The notes under the pieces were generated by a model, which worked only from the letters and a program-made list of their open reading frames with translations, searched no databases and was not told the origin of the DNA. DNA of 64,000 nt from Pseudomonas fulva NBRC 16637 = DSM 17717 (GTDB taxonomy: Bacteria > Pseudomonadota > Gammaproteobacteria > Pseudomonadales > Pseudomonadaceae), in NCBI RefSeq assembly GCF_000730565.1, contig NZ_BBIQ01000012.1, positions 62,001 to 126,000 of the forward strand, written 5' to 3'. Within the stretch, counting starts at the first letter, position 1. Every line of letters begins with the position of its first letter. Below, one piece after another: positions 1-8,678 of this stretch. A program made the translations under genes and the position numbers.

Positions 1-710
1 GGCGTCCAGCAGCCCATCTCGATGACCCGGGCCAGCGCGTGTTCGGACGTGGGATGGATCACCAGCCCTTCGCTGGGGATGGTGCGCACCAGGTGATGGA
101 ATTGACGCTCGATGGCGGCAAGGTCAGGGAAAATGTCGGCGTGGTCGAATTCCAGGTTGTTCAGGATTGCCGTGCGCGGATGGTAATGCACGAACTTCGA
201 GCGCTTGTCGAAGAAGGCGCTGTCGTACTCGTCCGCTTCGACCACGAAGAACGGCGTATCACCCAGCCGCGCCGATACGGAGAAATTCTGCGGCACCCCA
301 CCGATCAGGAACCCAGGGCTCATGCCGGCATGCTCGAGCACCCAGGCCAGCATGCTGCTGGTGGTGGTTTTGCCGTGGGTACCGGCGACTGCCAACACCC
401 AGCGACCCTGCAGCACATGGTCGGCCAACCACTGCGGGCCCGACACATAAGGCAGGCCCTTGTTGAGCACATGCTCCACCGCCGGGTTGCCACGGGACAT
501 GGCGTTGCCAATGACGACCAGATCGGGAGCCGGCTCCAGCTGGGCAGGGTCATATCCCTGAGTCAGCTCGATGCCCTGGGCCTGGAGCTGGGTGCTCATC
601 GGCGGATAGACGTTGGCGTCCGATCCGGTGACGCGGTGGCCAAGTTCCTTGGCCAGCACCGCCAGCGAGCCCATGAAAGTGCCGCAAATACCGAGAATGT
701 GAATGTGCAT
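1..710 (-). CDS. mpl: Mpl murein peptide ligase (partial, C-terminus outside window)
   Basis: Cytoplasmic UDP-N-acetylmuramate:L-alanyl-gamma-D-glutamyl-meso-diaminopimelate ligase, which reattaches recycled murein tripeptide to UDP-MurNAc. The visible N-terminal 236 residues begin MHIHILGICGTFMG, the dinucleotide-like glycine motif of the Mur ligase N domain. They carry the ATP-binding loop GTHGKTTT at about residues 110-117 and the following EADEYDSAFFD segment typical of Mpl/MurC. The start is the ATG at 708-710, the only one that keeps the complete N-terminal motif. The frame stays open to base 1, so the C-terminal half lies outside the window. MurC is the main alternative, but the EADEYDSAFF signature and the synteny (from memory) favour Mpl. 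Confidence 0.93.
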   Translation of the reverse strand, partial: MHIHILGICGTFMGSLAVLAKELGHRVTGSDANVYPPMSTQLQAQGIELTQGYDPAQLEPAPDLVVIGNAMSRGNPAVEHVLNKGLPYVSGPQWLADHVLQGRWVLAVAGTHGKTTTSSMLAWVLEHAGMSPGFLIGGVPQNFSVSARLGDTPFFVVEADEYDSAFFDKRSKFVHYHPRTAILNNLEFDHADIFPDLAAIERQFHHLVRTIPSEGLVIHPTSEHALARVIEMGCWT

Positions 711-775
711 GGTCGACCTCGCAAAACTTCGAGGCAGGGTAGCCCAGGGCGCGACAAATCGCACCCGCTGTTTCG

Positions 776-2722
776 TTACAAGGGCCGACTGATGACATGC
801 TTGCGCAGTTTGCGATACAGCGTGTTACGGCTGATGCCCAGATGTTCAGCTACCCGGGTAAGCTGCCAATGCCGGGCCTCGAGAACGGCCAGCAGCGCAT
901 GGCGTTCGGCCGCCTCCAATGTGGTCTTGTTCCCAGGTACCGATGAACCCTCATTCGGCAAGCCCGACATGGCCACGGGCGCGGCGTCTTGCCCACGCGG
1001 CGTGCGCACCACGGCAGGCAAGTCTGCCAGCGTGACGCGACCCTCGTCGCACAAGGCTGCCAGGGTGCGCAGCACGTTGCGCATCTGCCGCACGTTACCA
1101 GGCCAGGGGTAGTCCAGCAGTGCCTGACGCGCCTTGGGTTCGAGCTCGATCAGCTGGCCCTGGGTTTCCTGGCGCAGCAGCACGTCCAGCAACTGCGCTT
1201 TGTCGCTGCGCTCGCGCACGGCAGGCAATGCGACTTCGAGCCCATTGAGGCGGTAGTAAAGATCTTCACGGAATGTACCCTGGGCCACTCGTTGCAACAG
1301 GTCCCGGTGGGTGGCACTGATGATGCGTACATCCACAGCCTGCGGCTCGCCGCCGATTGGCACCACCTGCCGCTCTTCGAGCACGCGCAGCAGCCGCGTT
1401 TGCAGATCCAAGGGCATGTCGCCGATCTCGTCGAGCAGCAAGGTGCCGCCGTCGGCCTGCAGCAGCTTGCCGCGCATGCCCTCCTTGCGCGCCCCGGTGA
1501 AGCTGCCGGCCCGATAGCCGAACAACTCGCTTTCGATCAGGCTTTCGGGGATGGATGCACAGTTGATGGCCACGAAGGGCTTGTCCCGGCGTTCGCTGGC
1601 CTGATGCACGGCCTGGGCGAAGGCTTCCTTGCCGCAGCCCGTCTCTCCACTCAGCAGCAGCGGTACATTGCGCTCGAACACCCGCACACTGCGGCGAAAA
1701 TCGTGTTGCAGTGCCGGGTCCAGCAGGCAGACCTGCGCAGGCTGCCGGACGACGCGGCGCGCATGCCCGGCGGGCACGGTCCAGACCGGCGTACGTGCCT
1801 GGCCACGCAGGCTGGCGAACACCTGCCGCCCGTCCAGGGTCAGCAGCGGCCAGGCTGCGCTGCCATCGGGCATGGCACGGCTGAACAGCTCGTCATGGGT
1901 GCAGGCGAAAAACTGCTCCAGGGTCTGCCCTTCCACGCCGGCGCGCACGCGGCCCAGCAGGTTCAGCGCACTCTGGTTGGCCGCGCAGATACGGCCATCG
2001 CCGTCGACTGCCAGCAGCCCCTCGCTGAACAGCCCGACCGACTCGGCCTGCAGGTGAAAACGCAGCAGCCAGTGGTGTTCGAACTGGCGCATGAAATAGC
2101 AGCTTTCGATCATCTTGGCCGACAGGGTCACCATGGCCATGGTGTGGAATTCGCTTTGGCGCGAGACGTCGGGCCGCGCTGAAGACACATCCAGCACGGC
2201 CAGCAAGTGCCCGTGAGGGTCGAACACCGGGCTGGCCGAACAGGTCAGCCCCGTATGCCGCCCACGAAAGTGTTCGTGCTGGTGAATGGTCAACGCCTGG
2301 CGTTCGACCAGGCAGGTGCCGATGCCGTTGGTGCCCTCTCGCGCCTCGCTCCAGTCAGCGCCCAGCCACAGCCCGGCCTGCTCGAAGCTGCGCCGCTCGG
2401 TAGGAGCGGTGACGCAATTGAGGATCACACCACGGGCATCGGTGAGCAGCACCGCATGGCCGGCACCGGAAAGCTGCTGGTGCAGGCTGTTCATTTCCTG
2501 ATCGGCGATTTGCAGCACCTGGCGCATGCGTTCGCGGCTTTCCAGCAGGCGGCCATGCTCGAGGACCACCGGGGCTTCGGCCAGCGCGGGATCCAGATGA
2601 TAGTCCTCCAGGCAGCGCAGCCAGGAGCGGGCAATGGACGGGTCGCTGCCGCCTTCGACACCGCCGCCATGGGCGACCGTGTGCACTTGCCTGGCATGCC
2701 GGGTAAATGGATTGCTCTGCAT
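776..2722 (-). CDS. Sigma-54 dependent activator, AcoR type (probable ethanolamine/aldehyde regulator)
   Basis: A 648-residue bacterial enhancer-binding protein. The N-terminal part resembles the GAF-type sensor of AcoR. The AAA+ domain has Walker A GETGCGKE at 359-366, the sigma-54 contact loop GSFTGA at 406-411 (consensus GAFTGA) and Walker B ending DEIGD near 431-435. The C-terminus is a Fis-type helix-turn-helix (HLGISRNTLYRKL). The ATG at 2720-2722 is chosen because GGAGAA lies about 6 bases upstream; a longer open frame to 2827 lacks a comparable ribosome site. It is divergent from an aldehyde dehydrogenase, and both that gene and the downstream ethanolamine permease have -24/-12 promoters. 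It therefore probably activates ethanolamine or acetaldehyde catabolism. The effector cannot be read from the sequence. Confidence 0.9.
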   Translation of the reverse strand: MQSNPFTRHARQVHTVAHGGGVEGGSDPSIARSWLRCLEDYHLDPALAEAPVVLEHGRLLESRERMRQVLQIADQEMNSLHQQLSGAGHAVLLTDARGVILNCVTAPTERRSFEQAGLWLGADWSEAREGTNGIGTCLVERQALTIHQHEHFRGRHTGLTCSASPVFDPHGHLLAVLDVSSARPDVSRQSEFHTMAMVTLSAKMIESCYFMRQFEHHWLLRFHLQAESVGLFSEGLLAVDGDGRICAANQSALNLLGRVRAGVEGQTLEQFFACTHDELFSRAMPDGSAAWPLLTLDGRQVFASLRGQARTPVWTVPAGHARRVVRQPAQVCLLDPALQHDFRRSVRVFERNVPLLLSGETGCGKEAFAQAVHQASERRDKPFVAINCASIPESLIESELFGYRAGSFTGARKEGMRGKLLQADGGTLLLDEIGDMPLDLQTRLLRVLEERQVVPIGGEPQAVDVRIISATHRDLLQRVAQGTFREDLYYRLNGLEVALPAVRERSDKAQLLDVLLRQETQGQLIELEPKARQALLDYPWPGNVRQMRNVLRTLAALCDEGRVTLADLPAVVRTPRGQDAAPVAMSGLPNEGSSVPGNKTTLEAAERHALLAVLEARHWQLTRVAEHLGISRNTLYRKLRKHVISRPL

Positions 2723-2801
2723 TATTGTGGTTCTCCGCAGATAGAGGCTAAAGCCAGCATCCTCCACAGCAGGCCGGTTTGCAATGCACCCGCCACAAGG
2801 C

Positions 2802-2846
2802 GTGTCATCGACGGTACACAGTGTCACTCAAGCCTGTATCGAACAC
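2802..2846. promoter_or_regulatory. Candidate activator (UAS) sites with GTGTC repeats
   Basis: Between the sigma-54 activator and the aldehyde dehydrogenase there is a 9-bp palindrome ACACAGTGT at 2816-2824. Further GTGTC copies lie at 2802-2806 and 2821-2825, and a reversed copy (GAACAC) at 2841-2846. They sit about 70-115 bp upstream of the -24 element, the usual distance for enhancer sites. This is pattern reading only; no consensus for this regulator is known to me. Confidence 0.3.
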
Positions 2847-2915
2847 GGCACATCGCGGGTGGCCAGTGGGCGCTGTGCGGCGCCAACTGCTTGATTTCAT
2901 TGAAGCGCAAAACGA

Positions 2916-2930
2916 TGGCCCAACCTTTGC
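2916..2930 (+). promoter_or_regulatory. Sigma-54 (-24/-12) promoter of the aldehyde dehydrogenase
   Basis: TGGCCCAACCTTTGC has GG at 2917-2918, exactly ten bases, then GC at 2929-2930, with TTTGC at -12. It lies 47 bases upstream of the aldehyde dehydrogenase start and points the same way. The divergent neighbour is a sigma-54 activator, which makes the match more credible. Confidence 0.7.
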
Positions 2931-2976
2931 TCTACGCTTTGCACTCCACACAAACACAATAGCCAGGAGACACACC

Positions 2977-4497
2977 ATGCGTTATGCACATCCCGGTACC
3001 GAAGGCGCGAAGGTTTCCTTCAAAAGCCGCTACGGCAACTACATCGGTGGTGAGTTCGTTCCTCCGGTAAAGGGTGAGTACTTCACCAACACATCGCCCG
3101 TGGACGGGCAGCCGATTGCCGAATTCCCCCGTTCCACCGCCGAAGACATCGACAAGGCCCTGGACGCTGCCCACGCCGCTGCCGATGCCTGGGGCCGCAC
3201 GTCCGTCCAGGACCGCTCCAACGTGTTGCTGCGCATCGCCGACCGTATCGAGCAGAACCTCGAAGTGCTGGCCATCACCGAAACCTGGGACAACGGCAAA
3301 CCCGTGCGGGAAACCCTCAATGCCGACATCCCGCTGGCCGTCGACCACTTCCGCTACTTCGCCGGATGCATCCGCGCCCAGGAAGGCGGCGCTGCGGAAA
3401 TCAACGAAAACACCGTGGCCTACCATATCCATGAGCCGCTGGGGGTGGTCGGTCAGATCATCCCGTGGAACTTCCCGATCCTGATGGCCGCCTGGAAACT
3501 CGCGCCGGCGCTGGCAGCAGGCAACTGCGTGGTGCTCAAGCCCGCCGAACAGACGCCACTGGGCATTACCGTGCTGGTGGAGCTGATCGGCGACCTGCTG
3601 CCCAAGGGCGTGCTGAACGTGGTGCAAGGCTATGGCCGTGAAGCGGGCGAGGCGCTGGCCACCAGCAAGCGCATCGCCAAGATTGCCTTCACAGGCTCCA
3701 CGCCCGTGGGCTCGCACATCATGAAGTGCGCGGCCGAGAACATCATCCCGTCGACGGTGGAGCTGGGCGGTAAATCGCCGAACGTGTACTTCGAAGACAT
3801 CATGCAGGCCGAACCGAGCTTCATCGACAAGGCTGCCGAAGGCATGGTCCTGGCATTTTTCAACCAGGGCGAGGTGTGCACCTGCCCATCCCGAGCCCTG
3901 GTCCAGGAGTCGATCTACCCGCAGTTCATGGAAGTGGTGATGAAGAAGGTGCTGCAGATCAAGCGCGGCGACCCGCTGGACACCGACACCATGGTCGGTG
4001 CACAGGCCTCGCAACAGCAGTTCGAGAAGATCTTGTCTTACCTCGAGATCGCCCAGCAGGAAGGCGCCGAGCTGCTGACCGGGGGCAAGGTCGAGAAACT
4101 CGAAGGCGCGCTGGCCACCGGTTACTACATCCAGCCGACCCTGCTCAAGGGCAACAACAAGATGCGCGTGTTCCAGGAGGAAATCTTCGGCCCGGTGGTG
4201 AGCGTGACCACCTTCAAGGACGAGGCCGAAGCCCTGGCCATTGCCAACGATACCGAGTTCGGCCTGGGCGCCGGGGTCTGGACCCGCGACATCAACCGTG
4301 CCTACCGCATGGGCCGCGGCATCAAGGCCGGGCGTGTGTGGACCAACTGCTACCACCTGTATCCGGCGCATGCGGCCTTCGGGGGTTACAAGAAGTCCGG
4401 TGTTGGCCGTGAGACCCACAAGATGATGCTCGATCACTACCAGCAGACCAAGAACCTGCTGGTGAGCTACGACATCAACCCACTGGGCTTCTTCTAA
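2977..4497 (+). CDS. NAD-dependent aldehyde dehydrogenase (acetaldehyde, ExaC/AldB type)
   Basis: A 506-residue ALDH superfamily enzyme, probably oxidising acetaldehyde to acetate. The substrate would come from EutBC acting on ethanolamine. The nucleotide fold has the WNFP motif near residue 164 and GSTPVG near 240. The general base Glu262 is in VELGGKSPN, and the catalytic Cys301 is in [10 protein letters not shown]. The start at 2977 follows AGGAGA by 6 bases; the frame is open upstream to 2779 but that part has no family similarity. Transcription is probably from the sigma-54 promoter at 2916-2930. ExaC of P. aeruginosa and AldB are the closest family names; which one applies cannot be settled here. 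Confidence 0.93.
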   Translation: MRYAHPGTEGAKVSFKSRYGNYIGGEFVPPVKGEYFTNTSPVDGQPIAEFPRSTAEDIDKALDAAHAAADAWGRTSVQDRSNVLLRIADRIEQNLEVLAITETWDNGKPVRETLNADIPLAVDHFRYFAGCIRAQEGGAAEINENTVAYHIHEPLGVVGQIIPWNFPILMAAWKLAPALAAGNCVVLKPAEQTPLGITVLVELIGDLLPKGVLNVVQGYGREAGEALATSKRIAKIAFTGSTPVGSHIMKCAAENIIPSTVELGGKSPNVYFEDIMQAEPSFIDKAAEGMVLAFFNQGEVCTCPSRALVQESIYPQFMEVVMKKVLQIKRGDPLDTDTMVGAQASQQQFEKILSYLEIAQQEGAELLTGGKVEKLEGALATGYYIQPTLLKGNNKMRVFQEEIFGPVVSVTTFKDEAEALAIANDTEFGLGAGVWTRDINRAYRMGRGIKAGRVWTNCYHLYPAHAAFGGYKKSGVGRETHKMMLDHYQQTKNLLVSYDINPLGFF

Positions 4498-4505
4498 GCC
4501 CTGCG

Positions 4506-4521
4506 CCGGTCTTTTCACCGG
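4506..4521 (+). terminator. Weak hairpin after the aldehyde dehydrogenase
   Basis: CCGGT at 4506-4510 pairs with ACCGG at 4517-4521 around a six-base loop, 9 bases after the stop codon. There is no T-run after it, so it may only slow or process the transcript. The permease operon has its own promoter downstream. Confidence 0.3.
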
Positions 4522-4562
4522 TTACGGTGCAAAGGCCGGCGTTGACTGGCCCTCTGTTCAGG

Positions 4563-4584
4563 GCGGTTGTCATGCACCAACCGC
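4563..4584. repeat. 7-bp inverted repeat next to the permease promoter
   Basis: GCGGTTG at 4563-4569 and CAACCGC at 4578-4584 form a perfect inverted repeat with an 8-bp spacer, ending two bases before the -24 element at 4587. The position would suit a repressor or accessory factor better than a distant sigma-54 activator. No known factor is assigned. Confidence 0.4.
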
Positions 4585-4586
4585 TC

Positions 4587-4602
4587 TGGCTCGCTTCCTG
4601 CA
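4587..4602 (+). promoter_or_regulatory. Sigma-54 (-24/-12) promoter of the eat-eutBC operon
   Basis: TGGCTCGCTTCCTGCA matches the consensus TGGCACG-N4-TTGCA closely: GG at 4588-4589, ten bases, GC at 4600-4601. It is 61 bases upstream of the permease start. A second such site before the aldehyde dehydrogenase and the adjacent sigma-54 activator support one regulon. Confidence 0.75.
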
Positions 4603-4662
4603 GTACAGATCACCATCGGCCCGAACCCCTTCCGGCCACCAAGAAAAAGAACAGGTGAAACC

Positions 4663-6111
4663 ATGCCAAGCGAACAACCAGCCGGTAGCCCGGCAGGCTC
4701 TTCCGTAGATTTCGAGAAAGTCGGTTCCGACTATTTCCAACAGCGTGAACTCAAGAAAGGCGCCGCCGGCTGGGTGCTTCTGGTCGGCCTAGGCGTTGCC
4801 TACGTCATCTCCGGCGACTACGCCGGCTGGAACTTCGGCCTGGCCCAGGGTGGCTGGGGCGGCATGTTCCTCGCTACCCTGCTGATGGCCACCATGTACC
4901 TGTGCATGTGCTTCTCCCTGGCCGAACTGTCGTCGATGATCCCTACTGCCGGCGGTGGCTATGGGTTCGCCCGCAGCGCCTTCGGGCCCTGGGGCGGGTT
5001 CCTGACCGGCACCGCCATCCTGATCGAGTACGCCATCGCGCCGGCGGCCATTGCCACCTTCATCGGCGCCTATTGCCAGTCGTTGTTCGGCATCGGCGGC
5101 TGGATGATCTACCTGGCGTTCTACGTGGTGTTCATCGGCATCCACATCTTTGGCGTGGGCGAGGCGCTCAAGCTGATGTTCATCATCACCGCCATCGCCG
5201 CCGTTGCACTGGCCGTGTTCCTCGTGGCCATGGTGCCCCATTTTGATGCAGCCAACCTGTTCGACATCGCCGTCACCGATGCCGCAGGGGCCAGCAGCTT
5301 CCTGCCGTTTGGCTATGTAGGCGTGTGGGCAGCCATTCCCTATGCGATCTGGTTCTTCCTGGCAGTCGAGGGCGTGCCATTGGCTGCCGAAGAAACCAAG
5401 AACCCCAAGCGCGACCTGCCACGCGGCCTGATTGGCGCGATGCTGGTGCTGGTGGCGTTCGCCCTGCTGATCCTGATCGTCGGCCCCGGCGGCGCAGGCT
5501 CCGAAGCACTCAAGGCCTCCGGCAATCCGCTGGTCGAGGCGCTGGCCAAGGCTTACGGCGGTTCCACCTGGATGGGCAGCTTCGTCAACCTGGTGGGCCT
5601 GGCAGGCCTGATCGCCAGCTTCTTCTCGATCATCTATGCCTACTCGCGCCAGATCTTCGCGCTGTCGCGAGCCGGTTACCTGCCGCGCAAACTGTCCGAG
5701 ACCAACAAGAGCAAGGCACCGGTCATGGCGTTGGTGATCCCAGGCATCATCGGTTTTGCCCTGTCGCTGACAGGTCAAGGCGACTTGCTCATCCTGGTTG
5801 CCGTGTTCGGGGCTACCTTGTCTTATGTACTGATGATGGCGGCGCACATCACCTTGCGCATCCGTCGCCCGAAAATGGAGCGCCCTTACCGCACCCCAGG
5901 CGGCATCTTCACCTCGGGCCTGGCCCTGGTGCTGGCCTGCATCGCCGTGGTCGCCGGCTTCCTGGTCGACCCGCGCGTGGTGATTGGCGCTGCCGTGATC
6001 TATGCGGTGCTGATTGCGTACTTTGCGTTCTACAGCCGTCACCACTTGGTAGCGGGCACGCCAGAAGAGGAATTCGCCGCGATCCAGAAGGCCGAAGAGG
6101 CCTTGCACTGA
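4663..6111 (+). CDS. eat: Ethanolamine permease (APC superfamily)
   Basis: A 482-residue amino acid-polyamine-organocation transporter with about twelve hydrophobic segments. It probably imports ethanolamine across the inner membrane. The start at 4663 follows AGGTGA by about 4 bases and gives a roughly 30-residue hydrophilic N-terminus; the frame is open to 4567 but that part is unlike the family. Family evidence is the GWNFGLAQGG segment after TM1 and the conserved SFFSIIYAYSRQIFALSRAG stretch near TM8. The substrate is inferred mainly from position: eutB begins 46 bases downstream and a sigma-54 promoter lies upstream. Confidence 0.9.
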   Translation: MPSEQPAGSPAGSSVDFEKVGSDYFQQRELKKGAAGWVLLVGLGVAYVISGDYAGWNFGLAQGGWGGMFLATLLMATMYLCMCFSLAELSSMIPTAGGGYGFARSAFGPWGGFLTGTAILIEYAIAPAAIATFIGAYCQSLFGIGGWMIYLAFYVVFIGIHIFGVGEALKLMFIITAIAAVALAVFLVAMVPHFDAANLFDIAVTDAAGASSFLPFGYVGVWAAIPYAIWFFLAVEGVPLAAEETKNPKRDLPRGLIGAMLVLVAFALLILIVGPGGAGSEALKASGNPLVEALAKAYGGSTWMGSFVNLVGLAGLIASFFSIIYAYSRQIFALSRAGYLPRKLSETNKSKAPVMALVIPGIIGFALSLTGQGDLLILVAVFGATLSYVLMMAAHITLRIRRPKMERPYRTPGGIFTSGLALVLACIAVVAGFLVDPRVVIGAAVIYAVLIAYFAFYSRHHLVAGTPEEEFAAIQKAEEALH

Positions 6112-6157
6112 TCGACGACACTCGCCGCGGGGCGCCCCGCGGCTTTGGAGAATCTGC

Positions 6158-7552
6158 ATGGCAAGTTTCGTACACACCGTAGGCAACCTGGTCTATCGCT
6201 TCGACAGCCTCAGGGAAGTGATGGCCAAGGCCAGCCCGGCACGCTCCGGCGACTACCTCGCCGAGGTCGCGGCTTCAAGCGATGGCGAGCGTGTGGCTGC
6301 GCAAATGGCATTGGCCAACATTCCGCTCTCGCATTTTCTGAGCGAAGCGCTGATCCCCTACGAAGACGACGAAGTCACCCGCTTGATCATCGATACCCAC
6401 GATGCACAGGCGTTCGCACCGGTCAGCCACCTGACCGTGGGCGGCTTGCGTGACTGGCTGTTGAGCGAGCAGGCCGACGAAAACAGCCTGCGCGCATTGG
6501 CGCCGGGCCTGACGCCGGAAATGGCCGCTGCCGTATCGAAGATCATGCGCGTCCAGGACCTGGTGCTGGTGGCCCAGAAGATCCGTGTCGTCACCCAGTT
6601 TCGCGGCACCATGGGCCTGCGCGGGCGCTTGTCGACGCGACTGCAGCCCAACCACCCTACCGACGAACCGGCCGGTATCGCGGCGAGCATTCTCGACGGC
6701 CTGCTGTACGGCAATGGCGATGCCATGATCGGCATCAACCCGGCCACGGACAGCACCGCCTCCATCTGCGCGCTGCTGGAAATGCTCGATGCCATCATCC
6801 AGCGCTACGACATTCCGACCCAGTCCTGCGTGCTCACCCATGTCACCACCTCGATCGAGGCGGTCAACCGGGGCGTGCCACTGGACCTGGTCTTCCAGTC
6901 CATCGCCGGCACCGAGGCGGCCAATGCAGGGTTTGGCATCAACCTGAACGTGTTGCAGGAAGGGTATGAAGCAGGGCTGTCGCTCAAGCGCGGTACTCTG
7001 GGGCAGAACCTGATGTATTTCGAAACCGGCCAAGGCAGTGCGCTGTCGGCCAATGCCCACCATGGTGTCGACCAGCAGACGTGCGAAACCCGCGCCTATG
7101 CCGTCGCCCGCCACTTCAAACCGTTTCTGGTCAATACCGTGGTCGGTTTCATTGGCCCGGAGTACCTCTACAACGGCAAGCAGATCATTCGCGCGGGCCT
7201 TGAAGACCACTTCTGCGGCAAGTTGCTGGGCGTGCCGATGGGCTGCGACATCTGCTACACCAACCACGCCGAAGCCGATCAGGACGACATGGACACGCTG
7301 CTGACGCTGCTGGGGGTCGCCGGGATCAACTTCATCATGGGCATTCCCGGCTCGGACGACATCATGCTCAACTACCAGACCACGTCGTTCCATGACGCCC
7401 TGTATGCCCGCCAAACCCTGGGCCTCAAGCCTGGGCCTGAGTTCGAAGCATGGCTGGCACGGACCGGCATCTTCACCCAGGCCGACGGCCGGATACGCTT
7501 TGGTGACAACCTGCCGCCAGCCTTCCGGCAGGCCTTGGCACAGCTTGCATAG
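6158..7552 (+). CDS. eutB: Ethanolamine ammonia-lyase large subunit
   Basis: A 464-residue large subunit of the adenosylcobalamin-dependent lyase that converts ethanolamine to acetaldehyde and ammonia. Length and sequence match EutB throughout: N-terminal region, then the TIM-barrel with MIGINPATDS and the FETGQGSALSANAHHGVDQ segment that holds substrate-contacting residues. It lies in the cytoplasm with EutC. It sits between the permease and eutC, 12 bases before eutC, in one operon. No carboxysome-like shell gene is nearby, so the acetaldehyde must be handled in the cytosol, presumably by the dehydrogenase at 2977-4497. Confidence 0.97.
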   Translation: MASFVHTVGNLVYRFDSLREVMAKASPARSGDYLAEVAASSDGERVAAQMALANIPLSHFLSEALIPYEDDEVTRLIIDTHDAQAFAPVSHLTVGGLRDWLLSEQADENSLRALAPGLTPEMAAAVSKIMRVQDLVLVAQKIRVVTQFRGTMGLRGRLSTRLQPNHPTDEPAGIAASILDGLLYGNGDAMIGINPATDSTASICALLEMLDAIIQRYDIPTQSCVLTHVTTSIEAVNRGVPLDLVFQSIAGTEAANAGFGINLNVLQEGYEAGLSLKRGTLGQNLMYFETGQGSALSANAHHGVDQQTCETRAYAVARHFKPFLVNTVVGFIGPEYLYNGKQIIRAGLEDHFCGKLLGVPMGCDICYTNHAEADQDDMDTLLTLLGVAGINFIMGIPGSDDIMLNYQTTSFHDALYARQTLGLKPGPEFEAWLARTGIFTQADGRIRFGDNLPPAFRQALAQLA

Positions 7553-7564
7553 GAATCGCCGATC

Positions 7565-8383
7565 ATGGACAACCGCACCCCCACCCCCGAAAACCCTTGG
7601 CTGGCCCTGCGCAACCTCACCCCCGCGCGTATCGCCTTGGGGCGCGTGGGCACCAGCCTTCCGACCAGTGCGCAACTGGACTTCCAGTTCGCCCATGCCC
7701 AGGCTCGGGACGCCGTGCACCTTCCATTCGACGTGGCTGAGCTGACCGCACAGCTCGATCAACGCGGGCGCGACAGCCTCGTGTTGCACAGCGCCGCAAG
7801 CGACCGTCATCAATACCTGCAGCGGCCCGACCTGGGCCGGCGCCTGAACGAGGATTCGGTCGCCACCTTGCGCCAGCATGCCCAGGCCAACCCCGGCGGG
7901 GTCGATTTGGCAATCGTGGTTGCCGACGGGCTGTCTGCCTTGGCGGTACACCGTCATACACTCCCGTTTCTGACGCGCCTTGAGGAGCAGGTCAATGCCG
8001 AAGGCTGGACCTGCGCGCCCATCTCCTTGGTTCAGCAAGGACGCGTGGCGGTGGCAGACGAGGTCGGCGAGCTGCTCGGGGCTCGCATGACCGTGATGCT
8101 GATCGGTGAGCGGCCAGGGCTCAGTTCACCGGACAGCCTGGGGCTTTACTTCACCTACGCCCCGAGGGTCGGGCTGACCGATGCCTACCGCAACTGCATT
8201 TCCAATGTTCGCCTGGAGGGGTTGAGCTACGGCATGGCCGCGCATCGGCTGCTGTACCTGATGCGTGAAGCCTGTCGGCGCCAGCTGTCAGGCGTGAACC
8301 TCAAGGATGAGGCTGAAGTTCACAGCCTGGAAAGTGACGAACTGGCCAGCCAGAAAGGTAATTTTCTGCTGGGCAAGGGCTGA
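7565..8383 (+). CDS. eutC: Ethanolamine ammonia-lyase small subunit
   Basis: A 272-residue small subunit that binds adenosylcobalamin together with EutB. EutC features include [12 protein letters not shown] near the N-terminus, [16 protein letters not shown], and the C-terminal cobalamin-binding part with [15 protein letters not shown]. The start at 7565 follows eutB by 12 bases. It ends with TGA at 8381-8383; the same frame then stays open for 57 more codons (see separate entry). Function depends on cobalamin supply, for which btuB and btuF lie at 21.7-24.4 kb. Confidence 0.96.
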   Translation: MDNRTPTPENPWLALRNLTPARIALGRVGTSLPTSAQLDFQFAHAQARDAVHLPFDVAELTAQLDQRGRDSLVLHSAASDRHQYLQRPDLGRRLNEDSVATLRQHAQANPGGVDLAIVVADGLSALAVHRHTLPFLTRLEEQVNAEGWTCAPISLVQQGRVAVADEVGELLGARMTVMLIGERPGLSSPDSLGLYFTYAPRVGLTDAYRNCISNVRLEGLSYGMAAHRLLYLMREACRRQLSGVNLKDEAEVHSLESDELASQKGNFLLGKG

Positions 8384-8557
8384 GCACCTGCGCAGGAGGA
8401 TGGCGGTGCCCCCGCTGCCCTGCTGCGCGCTACAGACGGGCGACTGAACACGCTCGTCGAAGCCTCCGTGCGTCGAACGTGGACGATGAACGATGCCCAT
8501 GGCCTCAGTGTCTGTCTGCCTTACTACAACGCGGCTTACGCCTTCCTACTGCCGTAA
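8384..8557 (+). other. Open in-frame stretch after the eutC stop
   Basis: Directly after the eutC TGA the same frame runs on for 57 sense codons to a TAA at 8555-8557, ending in ACLPYYN-like and AYAFLLP residues. No convincing start with a ribosome site is present inside it; an AGGAGG at 8394-8399 touches an ATG in another frame that closes after 15 codons. It could be the remnant of a deleted gene, a chance open frame in GC-rich DNA, or a readthrough tail. The rest of the gap to 8678 holds only the dedA promoter region. Confidence 0.3.
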
Positions 8558-8599
8558 TCCCTCGCTACAAACTGTGCGGGCGTGATCCTCACTTCGCCG

Positions 8600-8605
8600 T
8601 ATAAT
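8600..8605 (+). promoter_or_regulatory. Possible -10 of dedA
   Basis: A perfect TATAAT lies 73 bases before the dedA start. No good -35 hexamer is seen at the right distance, so the call rests on the -10 alone. Confidence 0.35.
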
Positions 8606-8678
8606 GGCCCACTTGTCATGTGTGAAATTTCACTCCTCCAGGTAACCGAGCCTTCGACCCAGACCACAGGTGCTGTAC

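Noticed and set aside
2932..4518. A 528-codon open frame on the minus strand across the aldehyde dehydrogenase gene
   Set aside because: It is the antisense shadow of a clear gene in GC-rich DNA; rich in His, Gln and Asp by reverse codon bias, no family similarity, no ribosome site.
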